This document shows, one piece after another, positions 32,401-43,218 of a DNA stretch of 64,000 nucleotides. The notes under the pieces are model-generated. The model had not been told where the DNA came from and did not search any database. It worked only from the letters and a program-made list of their open reading frames with translations. The stretch lies in contig OW386289.2 of the NCBI GenBank assembly GCA_936432065.2, positions 168,763,348 to 168,827,347 of the forward strand, in the 5' to 3' direction. The position numbers and the translations under genes were made by a program. Positions within the stretch are counted from its first letter, which is position 1. Each line of letters opens with the position of its first letter. The DNA is from Rutpela maculata (lineage: Eukaryota; Arthropoda; Insecta; Coleoptera; Cerambycidae).

Positions 32401-34831
32401 AAATTCGCATATTTATCAGGGCATTACATGTTTCAACAGGTTTTTAAATCTTTGTAGTGATGTTAGTGTTATTCAGAATTTTAATCATTTTAAACAAAAA
32501 CTGTATGAACACCTAGTTAGTAAGGCATTTTATTCTGTAGAAGAGTACCTAGGTCATTGACTATTTCGTTTTGCATGTATGTTGAGTGTTAGATTGTCTA
32601 AGTGTATTTGATAATGTCTATGTACGAGTGAGTGTATTGAGTATGTATATGTATGTGTAATGTACTATTTTGACTAGTTTGATAAGTTTTACCTTTGTAT
32701 GTAAAATTAATGAATGAATAAAGTATCTATCTATCTATCTATCTATAAAAAATCACCTTATTTTTCAGGCATTAAAATTCATAGCAAATTGATTAAATGC
32801 TAGGGATTTAGATTGTATTAAAAATGCTGTTAAAACAATACGTAATTGAAACGTTTTTTTACAACTTTAATGAATTTGTTTAAATGTCTTATGTTTATGA
32901 TATATATCTTTTATACAGGGTGTCCCGAAACTCCCACCTTCCCCTTTAGGTATTAATTCTCCATGCAAAAATAGTAAGAAAAGTTGCTATAAACATGTGT
33001 CCGGAAATGCTTCCTAAGGGAGCTACGGCCCTCTAAGAATGGCGCAAATATAGGTGTTTTTACTAATTATCTCGGAAATGATTTGGGACAACTTTTATGA
33101 AACTTGGTTAACTTTTTTCGATTATTAAAGGCTATTGTTTTACAGTATTAGCCAGAATTAATTTTATCCAGGGGCGGAGAAACGAGGGGTCGGTGTTCTT
33201 TGTTTCTACATATTAATTTTTCCATTTGACATTTTTAGTATTTTAATCCCTGATTATGATTCCCTGGTTAATTCTGCATAAAAAAGGGCCTCTTTACAAT
33301 TAGCCATATGGCAAGCCGTTTTCGAGTAAAAGCGGTCTAAACGAAATATCGCGTATTCTTTTGCTAAATGCGCATTATTTATTTTTCAAAGTAGGCGTAA
33401 AACAATAACCTTTATTAATCGAAAAAAGTTAACCAAGTTTTATAAAGTTGTCCCAAATAATTTACGAGATAATTAGTAAAAACACCTATTTTTGCGCCAT
33501 TCTTAGAGGGCCGTAGCTCCCTTAGGAAGCATTTCCGGACACATGTTAATAGGAACTTTTCTTACTATTTTTGCATGGAGAATGAGCACCTAAAGGGGAA
33601 GGCGGGAGTTTCGGGACACCCTGTATATGTGTATGTCTTCATTTTATCATTAATTGTGTAGCTACATGTAATTTTATATTGTGTTGCTCATGTGATAAAT
33701 AAATTATTATTATTAAGTATTCATTTCTAGGTACTCGGCTTATCTGAAGACCTGATTACAAAGGCGATACAATCGACAGGTGCTTTCCTAATAAAAGCAG
33801 GTGAAATGCAACAAATCATCAATCATTCCGTCATTAACTACAAGGCATTCTTTCGCTGGTTATATGGAGCCATTTTATTTATAATGGATGAGCCAGTGCC
33901 ATCGGAAATACACAAAATGGCGCAACAAGACTTGGCTTACATCACGGAATTCCTTCAAAATTTTGACCACATCGGCAGTAAAGATAATCAGAATAAAAAG
34001 GGCTTCATCATGGAGCGTCTGGGACAGTATTTAGCTGAAGCACCATTAACGATAACGCCTAATATGGAGGGAAACGATTGGACGGCATTTTTAAAAGAGC
34101 ACGACTGTATTCAGAATCACCCCAGCATATTGAAACATTACACAGACACTTCGCTCATTCAGCAGTTTAAAGACCTTGTCGTGAAGATTACGAAGATCTT
34201 CGAAGCGCCCAAGTGTGTATTGGGGACGCAGTTCAAGCCTATACACACGTTTAATTGTTTTAATTTCGGCGACAAGCCTTTACATATGTCCACTATAAAT
34301 ATCAACAAAGAGATGCTTTTGTTTAGTTTCCTGCAACCATCAAGCAGTATTTACTTATTGCAGGTTCATATAAATAACAGCAAATGCCTAGCAAGGTGTG
34401 GAAAATTTTATTTTTCCCAGCTTCAAGATGAAAGTGCAAGTGATAACTACCAGATTTTAGATGTTAAGTTTTACTCTACGAATATTTTGTCGTTACTTTT
34501 GCAAGAAAATATCAGTTTGAGACCTGCTACGCTGCTCCAATTCTCTTTATCGTCTGCATTGGAAAAGTTAACGGAAATTAACATCTGCAGTGATCTTAGT
34601 AAGAGCGTAATTACGAGCACAAACGGTTCTACCTTGTTGCCAAAGCTTTATAAAAACATAGAAATGGCTGCGTCGTTTTTTGCCGTGTCAGGAAGTAGAA
34701 GGGTCAGTATAGTTTTATCCGAGAATAAGAGAAAAGTAAAGCTTTTTGAAATGGAAGCGGAAGAAGAAGACGAAGAGGATGGAACAAAGGAAGACGTGAG
34801 TATGTTGGAAACTAGTAGTATTGTTGAATAA
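26462..34831 (+). CDS. ANAPC4: Anaphase-promoting complex subunit 4
   Basis: APC4 is a scaffold subunit of the anaphase-promoting complex, the nuclear ubiquitin ligase that triggers sister separation and mitotic exit. Five exons join in frame: 26462-26573, 26628-26756, 26811-26974, 27026-27751 and 33731-34831, giving 743 aa (the vertebrate protein is around 800). The N-terminal WD40-like domain is recognised by DRMDLVAFSNVKGEVALHRL and VNGIAWRPDGKILAIGYSSG. The C-terminal APC4 domain is recognised by YSNI-type helices and by INYKAFFRWLYGAILFIMDE. The acidic tail (EEEDEEDGTKED) is also seen in the family. The first three introns are 51-54 bp, but the fourth is 5.98 kb and packed with retroelements and a fold-back element. 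The AATAAA overlapping the stop codon may be the poly(A) signal. Confidence 0.94.
28265..28690 (-). mobile_element. Retroelement 3' end with 54-bp internal duplication and (ATT)n tail
   Basis: Read on the minus strand, the segment ends with AATAAATATTATTATTATTA, the tail pattern of a non-LTR element. Its body contains a roughly 54-bp stretch (about 28526-28579) repeated almost exactly at 28602-28655, with 24 bp between. The frames read IQNIKPFGYNQDKMA, which I do not recognise. It lies in the large ANAPC4 intron. Confidence 0.5.
28691..28905 (+). pseudogene. Fragment of a LINE ORF2 C-terminus
   Basis: Shifted plus-strand frames give KILTLTSVYVLIQ and then FHLYTTRHGSSLQ. This matches the usual LINE ORF2 tail pattern (a hydrophobic P-S-YI block, then Y-TR). 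It abuts the 5' end of the next LINE. Confidence 0.45.
28940..29544 (+). CDS. LINE ORF1 protein (5' part missing)
   Basis: This is an open frame with no upstream start, so it is probably truncated; the first Met is at 29101. LINE ORF1 proteins bind element RNA and act as chaperones. The conserved C-terminal block, ISLHVTRLKPTTKPDDLKRM followed by the SWPDGALVSRFF signature, matches the ORF1 of the minus-strand LINE at 48020-51410 (WPDGAAVRTF). A basic patch (RSRQKRNRRF) precedes it. The frame ends where the ORF2 frame is already open (see findings). Confidence 0.75.
29757..32560 (+). pseudogene. LINE ORF2 (endonuclease + reverse transcriptase), one frameshift
   Basis: The open frame 29757-32282 (841 aa from the first Met) has an N-terminal APE-type endonuclease (HFNVQGMLGKG, DIICITEHWL, CGDMNINFL, SDHCFQICEF) and an RT domain (QHGFRSKKST, ALYFDLSRAFDTVDHDLL, GVPQGSTLGPLFF, the catalytic YADD in IIYADDTNQL, FLGVVID). 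A slip in the TATATATA run near 32270 ends the frame early. The last 87 codons (32300-32560, ending FYSVEEYLGH) continue in another frame. It was probably recently active. The open frame extends upstream of 29757 without a stop to about 29490. Confidence 0.9.
32916..33623. mobile_element. 708-bp fold-back element (CAGGGTGTCCC ends)
   Basis: The left arm begins CAGGGTGTCCCGAAACTCCC, and the right end is its complement (GGGAGTTTCGGGACACCCTG). The arms pair over about 220 bp, including TGTCCGGAAATGCTTCCTAA and TTAACTTTTTTCGATTA. TATA flanks both sides (32912-32915 and 33624-33627), a TA or TATA target duplication. The ~250-bp centre shows no protein. Located in the ANAPC4 intron. Confidence 0.88.
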
Positions 34832-34856
34832 AAATATGTTTTGTTAATTTTGCGGT

Positions 34857-34862
34857 TTTATT
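34857..34862 (-). terminator. Polyadenylation signal of DM9 gene 1
   Basis: AATAAA on the minus strand, 88 bases beyond the DM9 gene 1 stop codon and only 26 bases from the ANAPC4 stop, so the two transcripts must overlap or abut at their 3' ends. Confidence 0.55.
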
Positions 34863-34950
34863 TTAACTCTACAATTTTTTTACGACTTATAAATAATGCT
34901 GTGGAATTAAATCTCATATTGGGTTGATGTATCATACATAACTAATTAAT

Positions 34951-37900
34951 TTATCGTCTAAGAATTAGAATTTCATAATCTTCGAATTGCAGTTCTTCTC
35001 CGTTGAAAGGTATGTAACACGCACCGTGGCTTGGATGAACCTAAAAAAAATAATAGAAATCAAAAGTTTTGTTGGGGGTATTTTATAGAGAATAGACGGA
35101 GTTTCATATTTTGTGAAAGATTTTTGCCTTGTTTTGTTTATTGGCCATAGATTTACCGGGATGAGATGACATGTCAGGTATAGTACATAAAAAACAATGT
35201 ATATAATGCAAAAGGGATTAAATATGTAACAGTTCGCAAATAAATATTCATTATACCACAAACATATGTTCAGTAGCAAGAGAAGAAGAAAAAGAATCAA
35301 CAAAATTAGAAATAGATGTTAATGTACATGGTACAAACGTTAAAACAACCCACTGCCTAAGGAACCACGACTTCCACATCTGGATTTTCTATATCCAAGT
35401 CTCTTACAATGAAGAACATTTTGACATTACACAGTAGTGGCATCTTAAAATATTAAGTCGATGCCAATGTAAGGTAGAAGAGAAGAGAAATGGGCTAATA
35501 ATATGCAGAAAAGAAACAGATTTAACCTACGCTATTGCCATTTTTCTCTTTAGCTACTTTTAGTCGCCGGCAGAACTCTTAACATGCTGAAGTGCCTGGC
35601 ATCAATGTTAATATATCGCTTTCTTTCACGTACATTATTTTGCTATTTATATTTCACTCTATCTTATTAAAGGGATCGACCCAAGATTTCTAGCGGCCAC
35701 TTGTGTATTAACACTCCATTATGTGGAAATAATTGTTCACAGAACTTCAATAATGTAATATTTGAAATCGTCTACCACAGAAACCCATAAAACAATATCG
35801 TGGGGTGTGGTACGGTACCAGTTTCAGTGGCAAGACCTCGATCGGCGAAGTTAAGGCACACCGGGCGAGTCCGTCACTTAGATGTGTGACAGTGTCTCAT
35901 ATCGCCATCCTGGTTAAGAGGTAGAGTAGCATTAGCTAAACTTCACCAGGATGTTAAAATAAATAAATATGCCACATCGGTAGTGGAGGTGGCTAATGCC
36001 AAAAAAAAATTTGAGGCATTTGGTTCTTGTACATACGCTAAATCACACTTTAATCTTTTTCCCCCTTGGAGAAAGGCTGGGGTGGCTGATGCCCAACAAA
36101 TTTTGAAACCTTGTCTTCTCGTACATACACTATAGTCTGTTCACCGAGCTCAGAGACCACATCCATGACCTCATTGGTTTCATTTCGCATTTGATTGCAG
36201 ATAGTATAGCTGTATTTCAGCCTTATGCAATTTTCGTAAGATAGTAATTACATTTATTTTTCAACTTAAATGAATTATTTAATTCCAGGTGTTAGGGATT
36301 GCTAGAAAAGAATGGAATAAGTGTATTCACCATAAATCTTGTTACAGGAGCAAATATATTTTAAATAATTTCACGCGGAATGACCTGTGAACTAAGCGCA
36401 TTTGACAACACATATATTTGTTTTGACTAGGTCTCAGAGCTTGGTGAACAGACAGTAAATCGTTGGGCTCTTGCTTGCTTTACCTAGTAAACCCTAGAGT
36501 TGCCTCTCAACCCTTCAATGGAATAAAAATCAAAATATAATCTAATTCCAGATCTTGTTATAATACGTAGGTGTACCAAATTTTAAATCAATATCATAAA
36601 CTGTTCCAGAGTAACCGAACACACAAGAAAGACAATATTTTTTCGCAGATGTAAAATCTCTGCTTTTCATGACATTCAACGCTTATTTCAACAAAAAATA
36701 ATTTCAATTTTTTTTACCGTTACTATACTTCCACTCCACTATGTGAGGTAATATCATATTTTTGTGGCAAAATGAAGGGCTTATGAGTCATTAATTAGCA
36801 ATAAAATGTTCTACCGTCCATAAAACCACTACAAACTGGTCTCTTCTCACCTTTCCAACTGTTTGGGTTCCTTCGTAATTCACTCTTCCAATATATAGTA
36901 TCTCCCCGTCTGAGGTCCTGCCACCCTCAACAGCACCAGGCGGTACATATCCCCCATGATTTTCGATCCAATCGAAACGTTGCTCACACAATACCTAAAA
37001 TATTATAAAAGTTCTGTTATTCACTGAAATTATACAAGTCCCATTAAAAATACATACATAATATATTTATTTATTTATTTGGGGGGTCTAAGCCCATTTC
37101 CAAAATATAATTTTAGAATTTAGAATAGTGTATACAAAAATATCAGTTAGTGCATACAAAAATATAAAAAATAGTGCATACAAAATATAACAAATATAAA
37201 ATAAAAATAGTGCCTACAAAAATATAAAATTTACAGTATACCAGATAAAGACAAATATTTATAGTAGACTTATAGAACACAAATGTATTTGACAAAGCAA
37301 AGTAAATAAACGTCACATTAAGGGTTAAAAGGACAATTTGCTAATTGCAACGAGAAGGTTGATTCGGTAAAAAAATCAAGATGATTGCTGGAATTATTAG
37401 CTAGTCTGGAAGACGTAGCAACAAACGAATTGAACATGTATAAACTGATTAGGTAATTCTTGATGAAACGTGAATGCCAAATCTTTCCAACAAGTATGGA
37501 CAGGAAACATTCGAATTTTTTATGCTATATGATATCGAACTTCGAGTGAATTGAATCGAAGATCACTTTCCAGACTTGCATATTCAATTTAAAAGCGCCC
37601 TAATTTATGTTGATCTTGTTCTAGTTTCAGAATGTGTATGTTATAATATGGACTCCAAACACATGAAGCATATTCTAAGTGTGACCTTACAACTGAACAG
37701 TAGAGTAGCTTAATGGAAGTAATATCACTAAAGTCACATAAAGTTCGTTTAATGAATTCGAAAATTTTCAGTGATTTGGTAACAGTTTGAGAAATATGAG
37801 ATGTTAGCGTTAATGATGGGTCTAGCAATACATCTGTTACGATAGAAAGACAGTTTGACATTTACTTGCATGAGTAAAATTATAGCCCTAAATGCTCCAA

Positions 37901-40900
37901 AGACAAAATTAGATCTCGACAACTCATTCTTTTTACCTGGAATGTATCTTTATGATGTTCTTCGCCTCCATAAGAAATATAGGCTATGTTCCTCCCTGGT
38001 ATGACTTTGGCAGGAAGCCAATCGCCATCATGGAATGCCCGTCCTACATAAATTGGCTCACCATCTATGTCGATGCCCCCACGTAACGCTGTGGAGGGTA
38101 CACCACCCCATGCATGTGTGTCTACCCAGTAATAAGCTGTAAGTTGATGATATATTTAATTGATTAATAGGCCTGTCCAATACGCTGTCAGATGTGTGTC
38201 AAACACGATGGCTGCTGGGTATAAACAATGTCATTTCTCATATTTGGATAACAAATTAGCAGTTTTGTATAACTAAAGCATTAAAAAATGAGTATCTATC
38301 TAATTATTTAGCAAAACTGGAAAATGAACTTGCACGATATACAAACACGAGGTGAACGTTTATACCCCAGTGGCCATCTGACAGCGTGATGGATAGGCCT
38401 ATTGGTAATAAGTTAGATTTATTGTTAATCTGCTACATTAATTATTATTAGTTAGGAAGAGTAAGCTTAGTATATTATTTTCAGGTAAATATTGAACGTG
38501 TGATAAAAATTAATGTAATCTTGTATTATTTATTGTTGTTATGAGATTAAAATTTACAACTTAATTTTTATCATGAGTAGCGTAACCTATTTATTCTACA
38601 ATAACTTCGAACTTCAAAGGCAAATAAAAAAATGTCCCCCCAAAATAAATTCAAAGAATGTATAAGTGTTTTTTACATTGTGCCAGATTAGAATATTAAA
38701 CCAATATTGGTTAAACATTAATATTCTCTAATCAGTTAATTGTTTAACTCCCTATCCATTCTTTGTACAAAAAATTCTCTAAATAATCTCAGTGAAGAAA
38801 TTTTGGAGACGAGCTCCATTAAAATATGAAAGATCTTTTAAATGTACTTAATCTATGGATTTATCAAATCAATTTTGGAAAGTTAAGGTACGTTTGACCA
38901 TTTATCGACAACATAGGAGCCCTCATGGGAAATACTCGTGTTAAAATTGAGACTGGATAACTTTGAGCCACGACCAGTAACTTTCTAAGATCTAAAAGAG
39001 GCATCACTCAAATCCTTGAAGCCATTTTGGATCACTTGTTAGAAAGTATGCAAAAGAAGGTGTCATATGCTAGAAGAAACCGCACCATTCGCTAGAATAT
39101 TGTTACAGCTATAGACATCTATTGAAGTTTCCTCAGTAGGTTTGTAGTTATTATTATTATTATTACTTGCTTATCTTATGAACTCCCTGTTCTGATACAT
39201 TGGTGTTGTGCTAATGGCTTTGCAGCCACAGCCATTATTACGAGTATAGATAGATAGAGTTTCCTCTAAGTTTCATGTACAAGTAACAGAAAACTAAGTT
39301 AGTTGGTTAGTTCGGCAATCGTCCCAGAGATGGTGCGCGGTGTCGACGTTTAGAAAATATCCAGAAGCTGCTGTTCTTTAGCCTAGTAGAAAATTACAGA
39401 GTGTTTGAGAATATTCTAGAGCCCTCATCTTTAGGTATGTAAGAGAACGGTGAAGCGGAGTGAGTACAGTTTAGTTCAGACAGTGAGTTCAGATCAAGAA
39501 AAAATAAGCAATGACTGAAATATTGAATATAGTGAAGTAATTACTTGTTGTAATTAGTATGTAAGTTAATAAATTAGTGTTGAGTGTTATCCTTGTGTTG
39601 TAATTTCCGAACCCATTGTACAGGGTGTTAAACACGTAATAATATTTCATGGAATAAAGTTATTTGAGTCGTTTGTTAAAAAGCTGAATGAATAAAATAG
39701 AAAAAAATTCGTTAAAGGCAAGTTGTATAAGTGTAGTGTTTTAGATACCAGTAAGACGAAAAATATATCAAATATTAGAAATCCGTAACTTTATTTTTTT
39801 TATTTGTCGCCTTTAGAAACACATTTCAAGATTTCATCAGCCAGTACTTTTTAATTTATGAGTATGTAAATAAATATGAATCACTACTATAATATCATAT
39901 TTCGGCTGTGGAGAATTATGCTGATGCTCTACTTTGCTTGTTGAATTTTAGTATTAGATTTAGTAAAGATAATGATACATATCTACAGGGTGATTGGTGA
40001 GGAAAGACTTTACCAAAAGATGGAGAATAATCAGGTGATGTTAAATCACAATATAGTAATGGCTAAAATCGAAATACAGCGTGTTTTATACATTTTGTAC
40101 GAATTTTCGTTTCACCATATATCTGCAATGCGTAAATAATATCCAATAAAATTTTATATTTTGGTTACAATTATCATACACCATCTAATGCCTAAGATAT
40201 TAATAGAGTATCAGGTATGGGACCCAGAATAAACATATTTTCATAATTATTCATGGAAAATAACTCAAAATATACTGTTTATTAAATATTTGATATTAAA
40301 ATTTCAAATTACACCTAAAAAACTACAAAACATCATATTTCCCAATATTTTGTGGCACCATTTTATTAATTAAGTAGAAAAAATAAATTTACAGAAATTC
40401 AATAACATTTTTTTTCTATGAGAAATTGAGGGGAAAAATCAATCTAGGTATTAACAACAGATTACTAGTTTTCTTCTTTATTTATACTACTTTTTATTCG
40501 TATTTCGCATATTTATACCTTAGCCGGGAAAGGGGGGATAGTGACGAATTAAAGTATACAATAGGCAAAACTAATTAAAGTTTTGAATCATATTCTACTT
40601 TCAACAACACCACCACAAAAATTCAGTACATTTTCTTGATCGATGTGTTACTTATTCTAAGCTTCTAAATAATTTTTAATTTCAATGCAAGAGTTATTAC
40701 TTGTTACAATAAGCTACACTTGATGCTATACATTTCTTTTAAAGTTATGTCTACTTTTTTTTTAATAATCAAGTAGGTAGTTATGTGCCAAAATTATATT
40801 ATAAGTTATAACGTTTCCAGAGAACGTCACTGAGTGCACATGCAAATGACGACATGTACTTCATGAATTTTACAGTAGTGACACTAGTAACACTGCCACT

Positions 40901-43177
40901 GACTCATTGGAGCGTAGGTTATATACCATGTTACTGATAAAGTTCTAAATTTTACACTCATATTCACCAGCTTAGTCTTTGATAAAACAGATCTTAATGT
41001 GGCTCCTATTTGAAAAACCGTTCGCACAGAAAATCTATTTCCGATTTTTCGTAATTTATCTGATAAACCCTGTATATATGGAATTACTGCTAAAGATCTA
41101 TATTCAGGTTGTAAATGTTGAGTGGTGACTCTACTTTCAATGTTTGCCAGCTGGCTATCAACAAAACTCTTGGGGTATTGATTATTCAATAGAACAGTTT
41201 TTATAAATTGTTTCTCGTTATTTAAACATTCATCATTTGAAGAAATTACTTTAGCCCTATCATACAAACATTTTACAACACCTTTCTTAACGCTAATATG
41301 TTGATTTGAATTGAAATTCAAATTTCTGTTTGTGTGTGTTTTCGATAAACACTGGTTTCATAATTCATTATTATTCTCTACTTCTATTGTAAAATTAATT
41401 GTTAATCTGATTTAAAAAATTATTTAAATGTTCTTTGCTATAAGGCCATAACGCAAAAATATCATTTACATATCTCCACCACACTATAGGTTTATAAATT
41501 AAGTTATTTATATTATTTTCCTCAAAATTTTACATAAAAATATTACTGTATATTGGAGATAAAGAAGAACCCATGACCATACCAAAGTTTTGTTGATAGA
41601 AGTCATTATTTAATTGAAAGTTTTTAATGCAAAGAGTAGGTAATTCCATTATAGTTTCTATGCTTAATTTAGTTCTATTCGCTATCATGTTGCACTTTAT
41701 TTTTAATTATTATTAATGTTTTATCTACCGAAACATTTGTAAAAAGGCTTACTACATCAAAAGTCACTATTAGGTGATTCTTATTAAAACTGATTTCAAA
41801 TAGTTTTTCCAAATGGTGTCAAATTTTTTTTTTATGAGATTTTTTATCTTTTTGGGTACTTACAAGTTAACATTTTTATAGTCCTCTGACATTTTATTAA
41901 TATCCTAGGTGAATGATTGCTGTAACTGAAATACAAAATTTCATTTGATTCCATTTACACATTACAAATATACAAAGGAAACGAAAATTCTTCCAAAATG
42001 TATAAAAACATTCTGTATTTTGGAAATGGGGTCCTTTTAGGTATTACTATATTGGAATTTAAAATCACCTAGATGTTCTCTATCTTTTAGTAAACTATGA
42101 TTCTCTCCTCATGGATAACTCTCTGTATATTACATATTTGAATCTGGACTTCTATCCACATGTAAATTAGCATTTTAAAATGCTGTATTGACTACATTAT
42201 AACAATCTAAAAAATTACTGATAGATAGAATGTTTTTTTACTAAGTCACTAAGTCATTTATAAATAACATTAAGCTTGTGTTTTAACAATATGTTCCCTT
42301 CAAATGCAAATATTACAAATTGAAGCAAAGAAAGTCTTACCTTTTATTTTATATTCATCTGGGTCTGGAGGGTGAATGGGGCGAAAAGCTGCGGGCTGAA
42401 TGTAGGGAGTATGACCGGGAGGTAAAATGTGATACACAGGAGGTGTGAATTCATTATCGTTAGTAGGGTTACAACAACTTAGTGAACAAGGCCGCCCCCG
42501 ATAATAAGTTGGCCGTGTACAAGGGCAATCGTCACTACTTTCCAGGGGAGCACTAGGGAGATATTCAGGTTTAAAGCCGTATTCTAAAAAAATACGGAGG
42601 CAACTCAATTTGTTAGTAAGGGTACAGCTTTTGTTTAATTTCTTGGCAAATCATAATTTTATGATGTTATATACTTATTTTAGCTTTCTGTAATATGCAT
42701 AAGAATTGCTTAAAATATTTTTTTTGTAATATTGGTTTCTAAAATATTGTTTAAAAAATGATAGTAAAATGTTTCCGTACATTTTTCTTGGAAATTATGA
42801 TATTATATACCTAGAATTGTTTTTTGCATCCATTTATATATTATTTATTTATTTAGTACAGTGTTCTATAGATAAAACCCAACTACAAAAGAGAAAACTA
42901 AAAGAATAACTGTTCCATATGCGTGCAAAATAATCTAGCAAAAATCATTAAAATGAATACAAATACTGTAATTTTGTATGATAAAAAGAAAGAAAAACAA
43001 CTCATTTTAAGTAAAACATTATTGTATCATTAAGGCTGTAACTAAACAAAAGACATACACAATTATTGCAAAATTACACTTACTGAAAGCTCTTTTTGTA
43101 CAACATGTATGTTTTAGATTAATTAATTTGCCAAAAAATTAATTAAAACTTATCTCTTTATACCACTCACCTGCCAT
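34951..43177 (-). CDS. DM9-repeat protein 1 with Cys/Pro-rich insert exon
   Basis: DM9 (DUF3421) repeat proteins are small, usually cytosolic; a bivalve member binds mannose and mosquito members respond to Plasmodium, so a recognition role is likely but not shown here. Exons: 43177-43171, 42583-42341, 38136-37937, 36994-36851 and 35040-34951, giving 227 aa. Exon 1 is only ATGGCAG. Exon 2 encodes 81 residues rich in Pro and Cys (DDCPCTRP, CSLSCCNP) absent from gene 2; both its borders are phase 1, so skipping it leaves the frame intact and gives a 146-aa protein. The two DM9 repeats follow (AYYWVDTHAWGGVPSTAL, EPIYVGRAFHDGDWLPAKVI; CEQRFDWIENHGG, YIGRVNYEGTQTVGK, YEILILRR). No signal peptide or membrane segment is seen. 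The introns hold many repeats. Confidence 0.88.
35800..35975 (+). mobile_element. SINE with 5S-rRNA-like head
   Basis: The block CTCGATCGGCGAAGTTAAGG, then CCGGGCGAGT, then ACTTAGATGTGTGAC follows the order and spacing of the internal promoter region of animal 5S rRNA (CCGATCACCGAAGTTAAG, TCGGGC, ACTTAGATGGGTGACC). After it the sequence diverges (CCATCCTGGTTAAGAGGTAG) and ends in an AAATAAATA tail. This suggests a 5S-derived SINE, possibly still carrying type 1 Pol III promoter elements. It is not a true 5S gene because both ends fail to match. It lies in the last intron of DM9 gene 1, antisense to it. Confidence 0.65.
36133..36455. mobile_element. 323-bp MITE, probable TA target site
   Basis: The ends TAGTCTGTTCACCGAGCTC and the complement of CTGTCTGTTCACCAAGCTC form about 26 bp of inverted repeat. 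TA on each side (36131-36132 and 36456-36457) suggests Tc1/mariner-type mobilisation. No coding capacity. Confidence 0.65.
37040..37865 (-). pseudogene. 5'-truncated LINE, RT C-terminus and 3' end
   Basis: The minus-strand frame 37861-37589 reads LLDPSLTLTSHISQTVTKSL, then LLYCSVVRSHLEYASCVWSP. This is the block after the RT active site of non-LTR elements. Downstream (37588-37040) it is AT-rich with repeated TGTAGGCACTATTTTTAT-like and TGTATGCACTA-like units, and ends near a TATTTATTTATTT run. Inactive. In the third intron of DM9 gene 1, on the gene's strand. Confidence 0.8.
38166..38403. mobile_element. 238-bp MITE (AATAGGCCT ends)
   Basis: The left end reads AATAGGCCTGTCCAATACGC, then CTGTCAGAT. 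The right end is the complement of AATAGGCCTATCCATCACGC, then CTGTCAGAT. TATAAAC-type sequence continues the match inside. The interior is AT-rich and non-coding. No clear target duplication. Confidence 0.65.
39140..39650. mobile_element. Possible LTR-like remnant interrupted by an (ATT)n-tailed insert
   Basis: The stretch from about 39290 to 39650 resembles the solo LTR at 61267-61675 in layout: AGTTCAGA-type repeats downstream of a promoter-like part, AATAAA sites, and an end with GTGTTAAACACGT. The inner piece at 39149-39250 starts with an ATT run and splits the sequence TTTCCTC-AG. The borders could not be fixed, so this is tentative. Confidence 0.3.
39986..42125. mobile_element. Inverted-repeat pair (~220-bp arms) enclosing a Penelope-like remnant
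   Basis: The left arm begins CAGGGTGATTGGTGAGGAAA and includes TTTTATACATTTTG and GAATTTTCGTTTC. The right arm (about 41905-42125) carries the same landmarks inverted, ending in CTCTGTA. The arms differ at roughly one base in six. The middle holds the Penelope-like reverse transcriptase remnant. In intron 2 of DM9 gene 1. Confidence 0.7.
40884..41850 (-). pseudogene. Penelope-like element reverse transcriptase, decayed
   Basis: In minus-strand order the frames show LIVTFDVVSLFTNVSVDKT (about 41790), FGMVMGSSLSPIYSNIFM (about 41560), VWWRYVNDIFALWPYS (about 41490), then ISVKKGVVKCLYDRAKVI and LAVIPYIQGLSDKLRKIG. The order DVVSLFTNVP / GSPLSP / RYVDD-F / PY-GLS-K-R is diagnostic of Penelope-like elements. 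The catalytic YVDD is altered to YVND, and several frameshifts and stops intervene. A GIY-YIG endonuclease block was not recognised. Confidence 0.85.
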
Positions 43178-43218
43178 TTCTTTACTAAACACTGCAGATA
43201 AAATCAAAAAATGATATG

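Larger units (their letters stand above)
28910..32746 (+). mobile_element. Nearly full-length two-ORF LINE in ANAPC4 intron
   Basis: A 5'-truncated ORF1 is followed by an endonuclease/RT ORF2 and a short 3' UTR with AATAAA near 32717, ending in a CTAT microsatellite (32721-32746). ORF2 has one frameshift. The structure is that of jockey/CR1-superfamily non-LTR retrotransposons; the exact family is not determined. It is inserted sense to ANAPC4. Confidence 0.88.

Noticed and set aside
35800..35920. Functional 5S rRNA gene
   Set aside because: Only the internal promoter region matches; the 5' and 3' parts needed to close the 5S helix I do not match and no T-run terminator follows at the right distance.
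40884..41321. Host protein of 145 aa
   Set aside because: Its KGVVKCLYDRA and YIQGLSDKLRKIG blocks, with RT motifs upstream in other frames, identify Penelope-like retroelement sequence.
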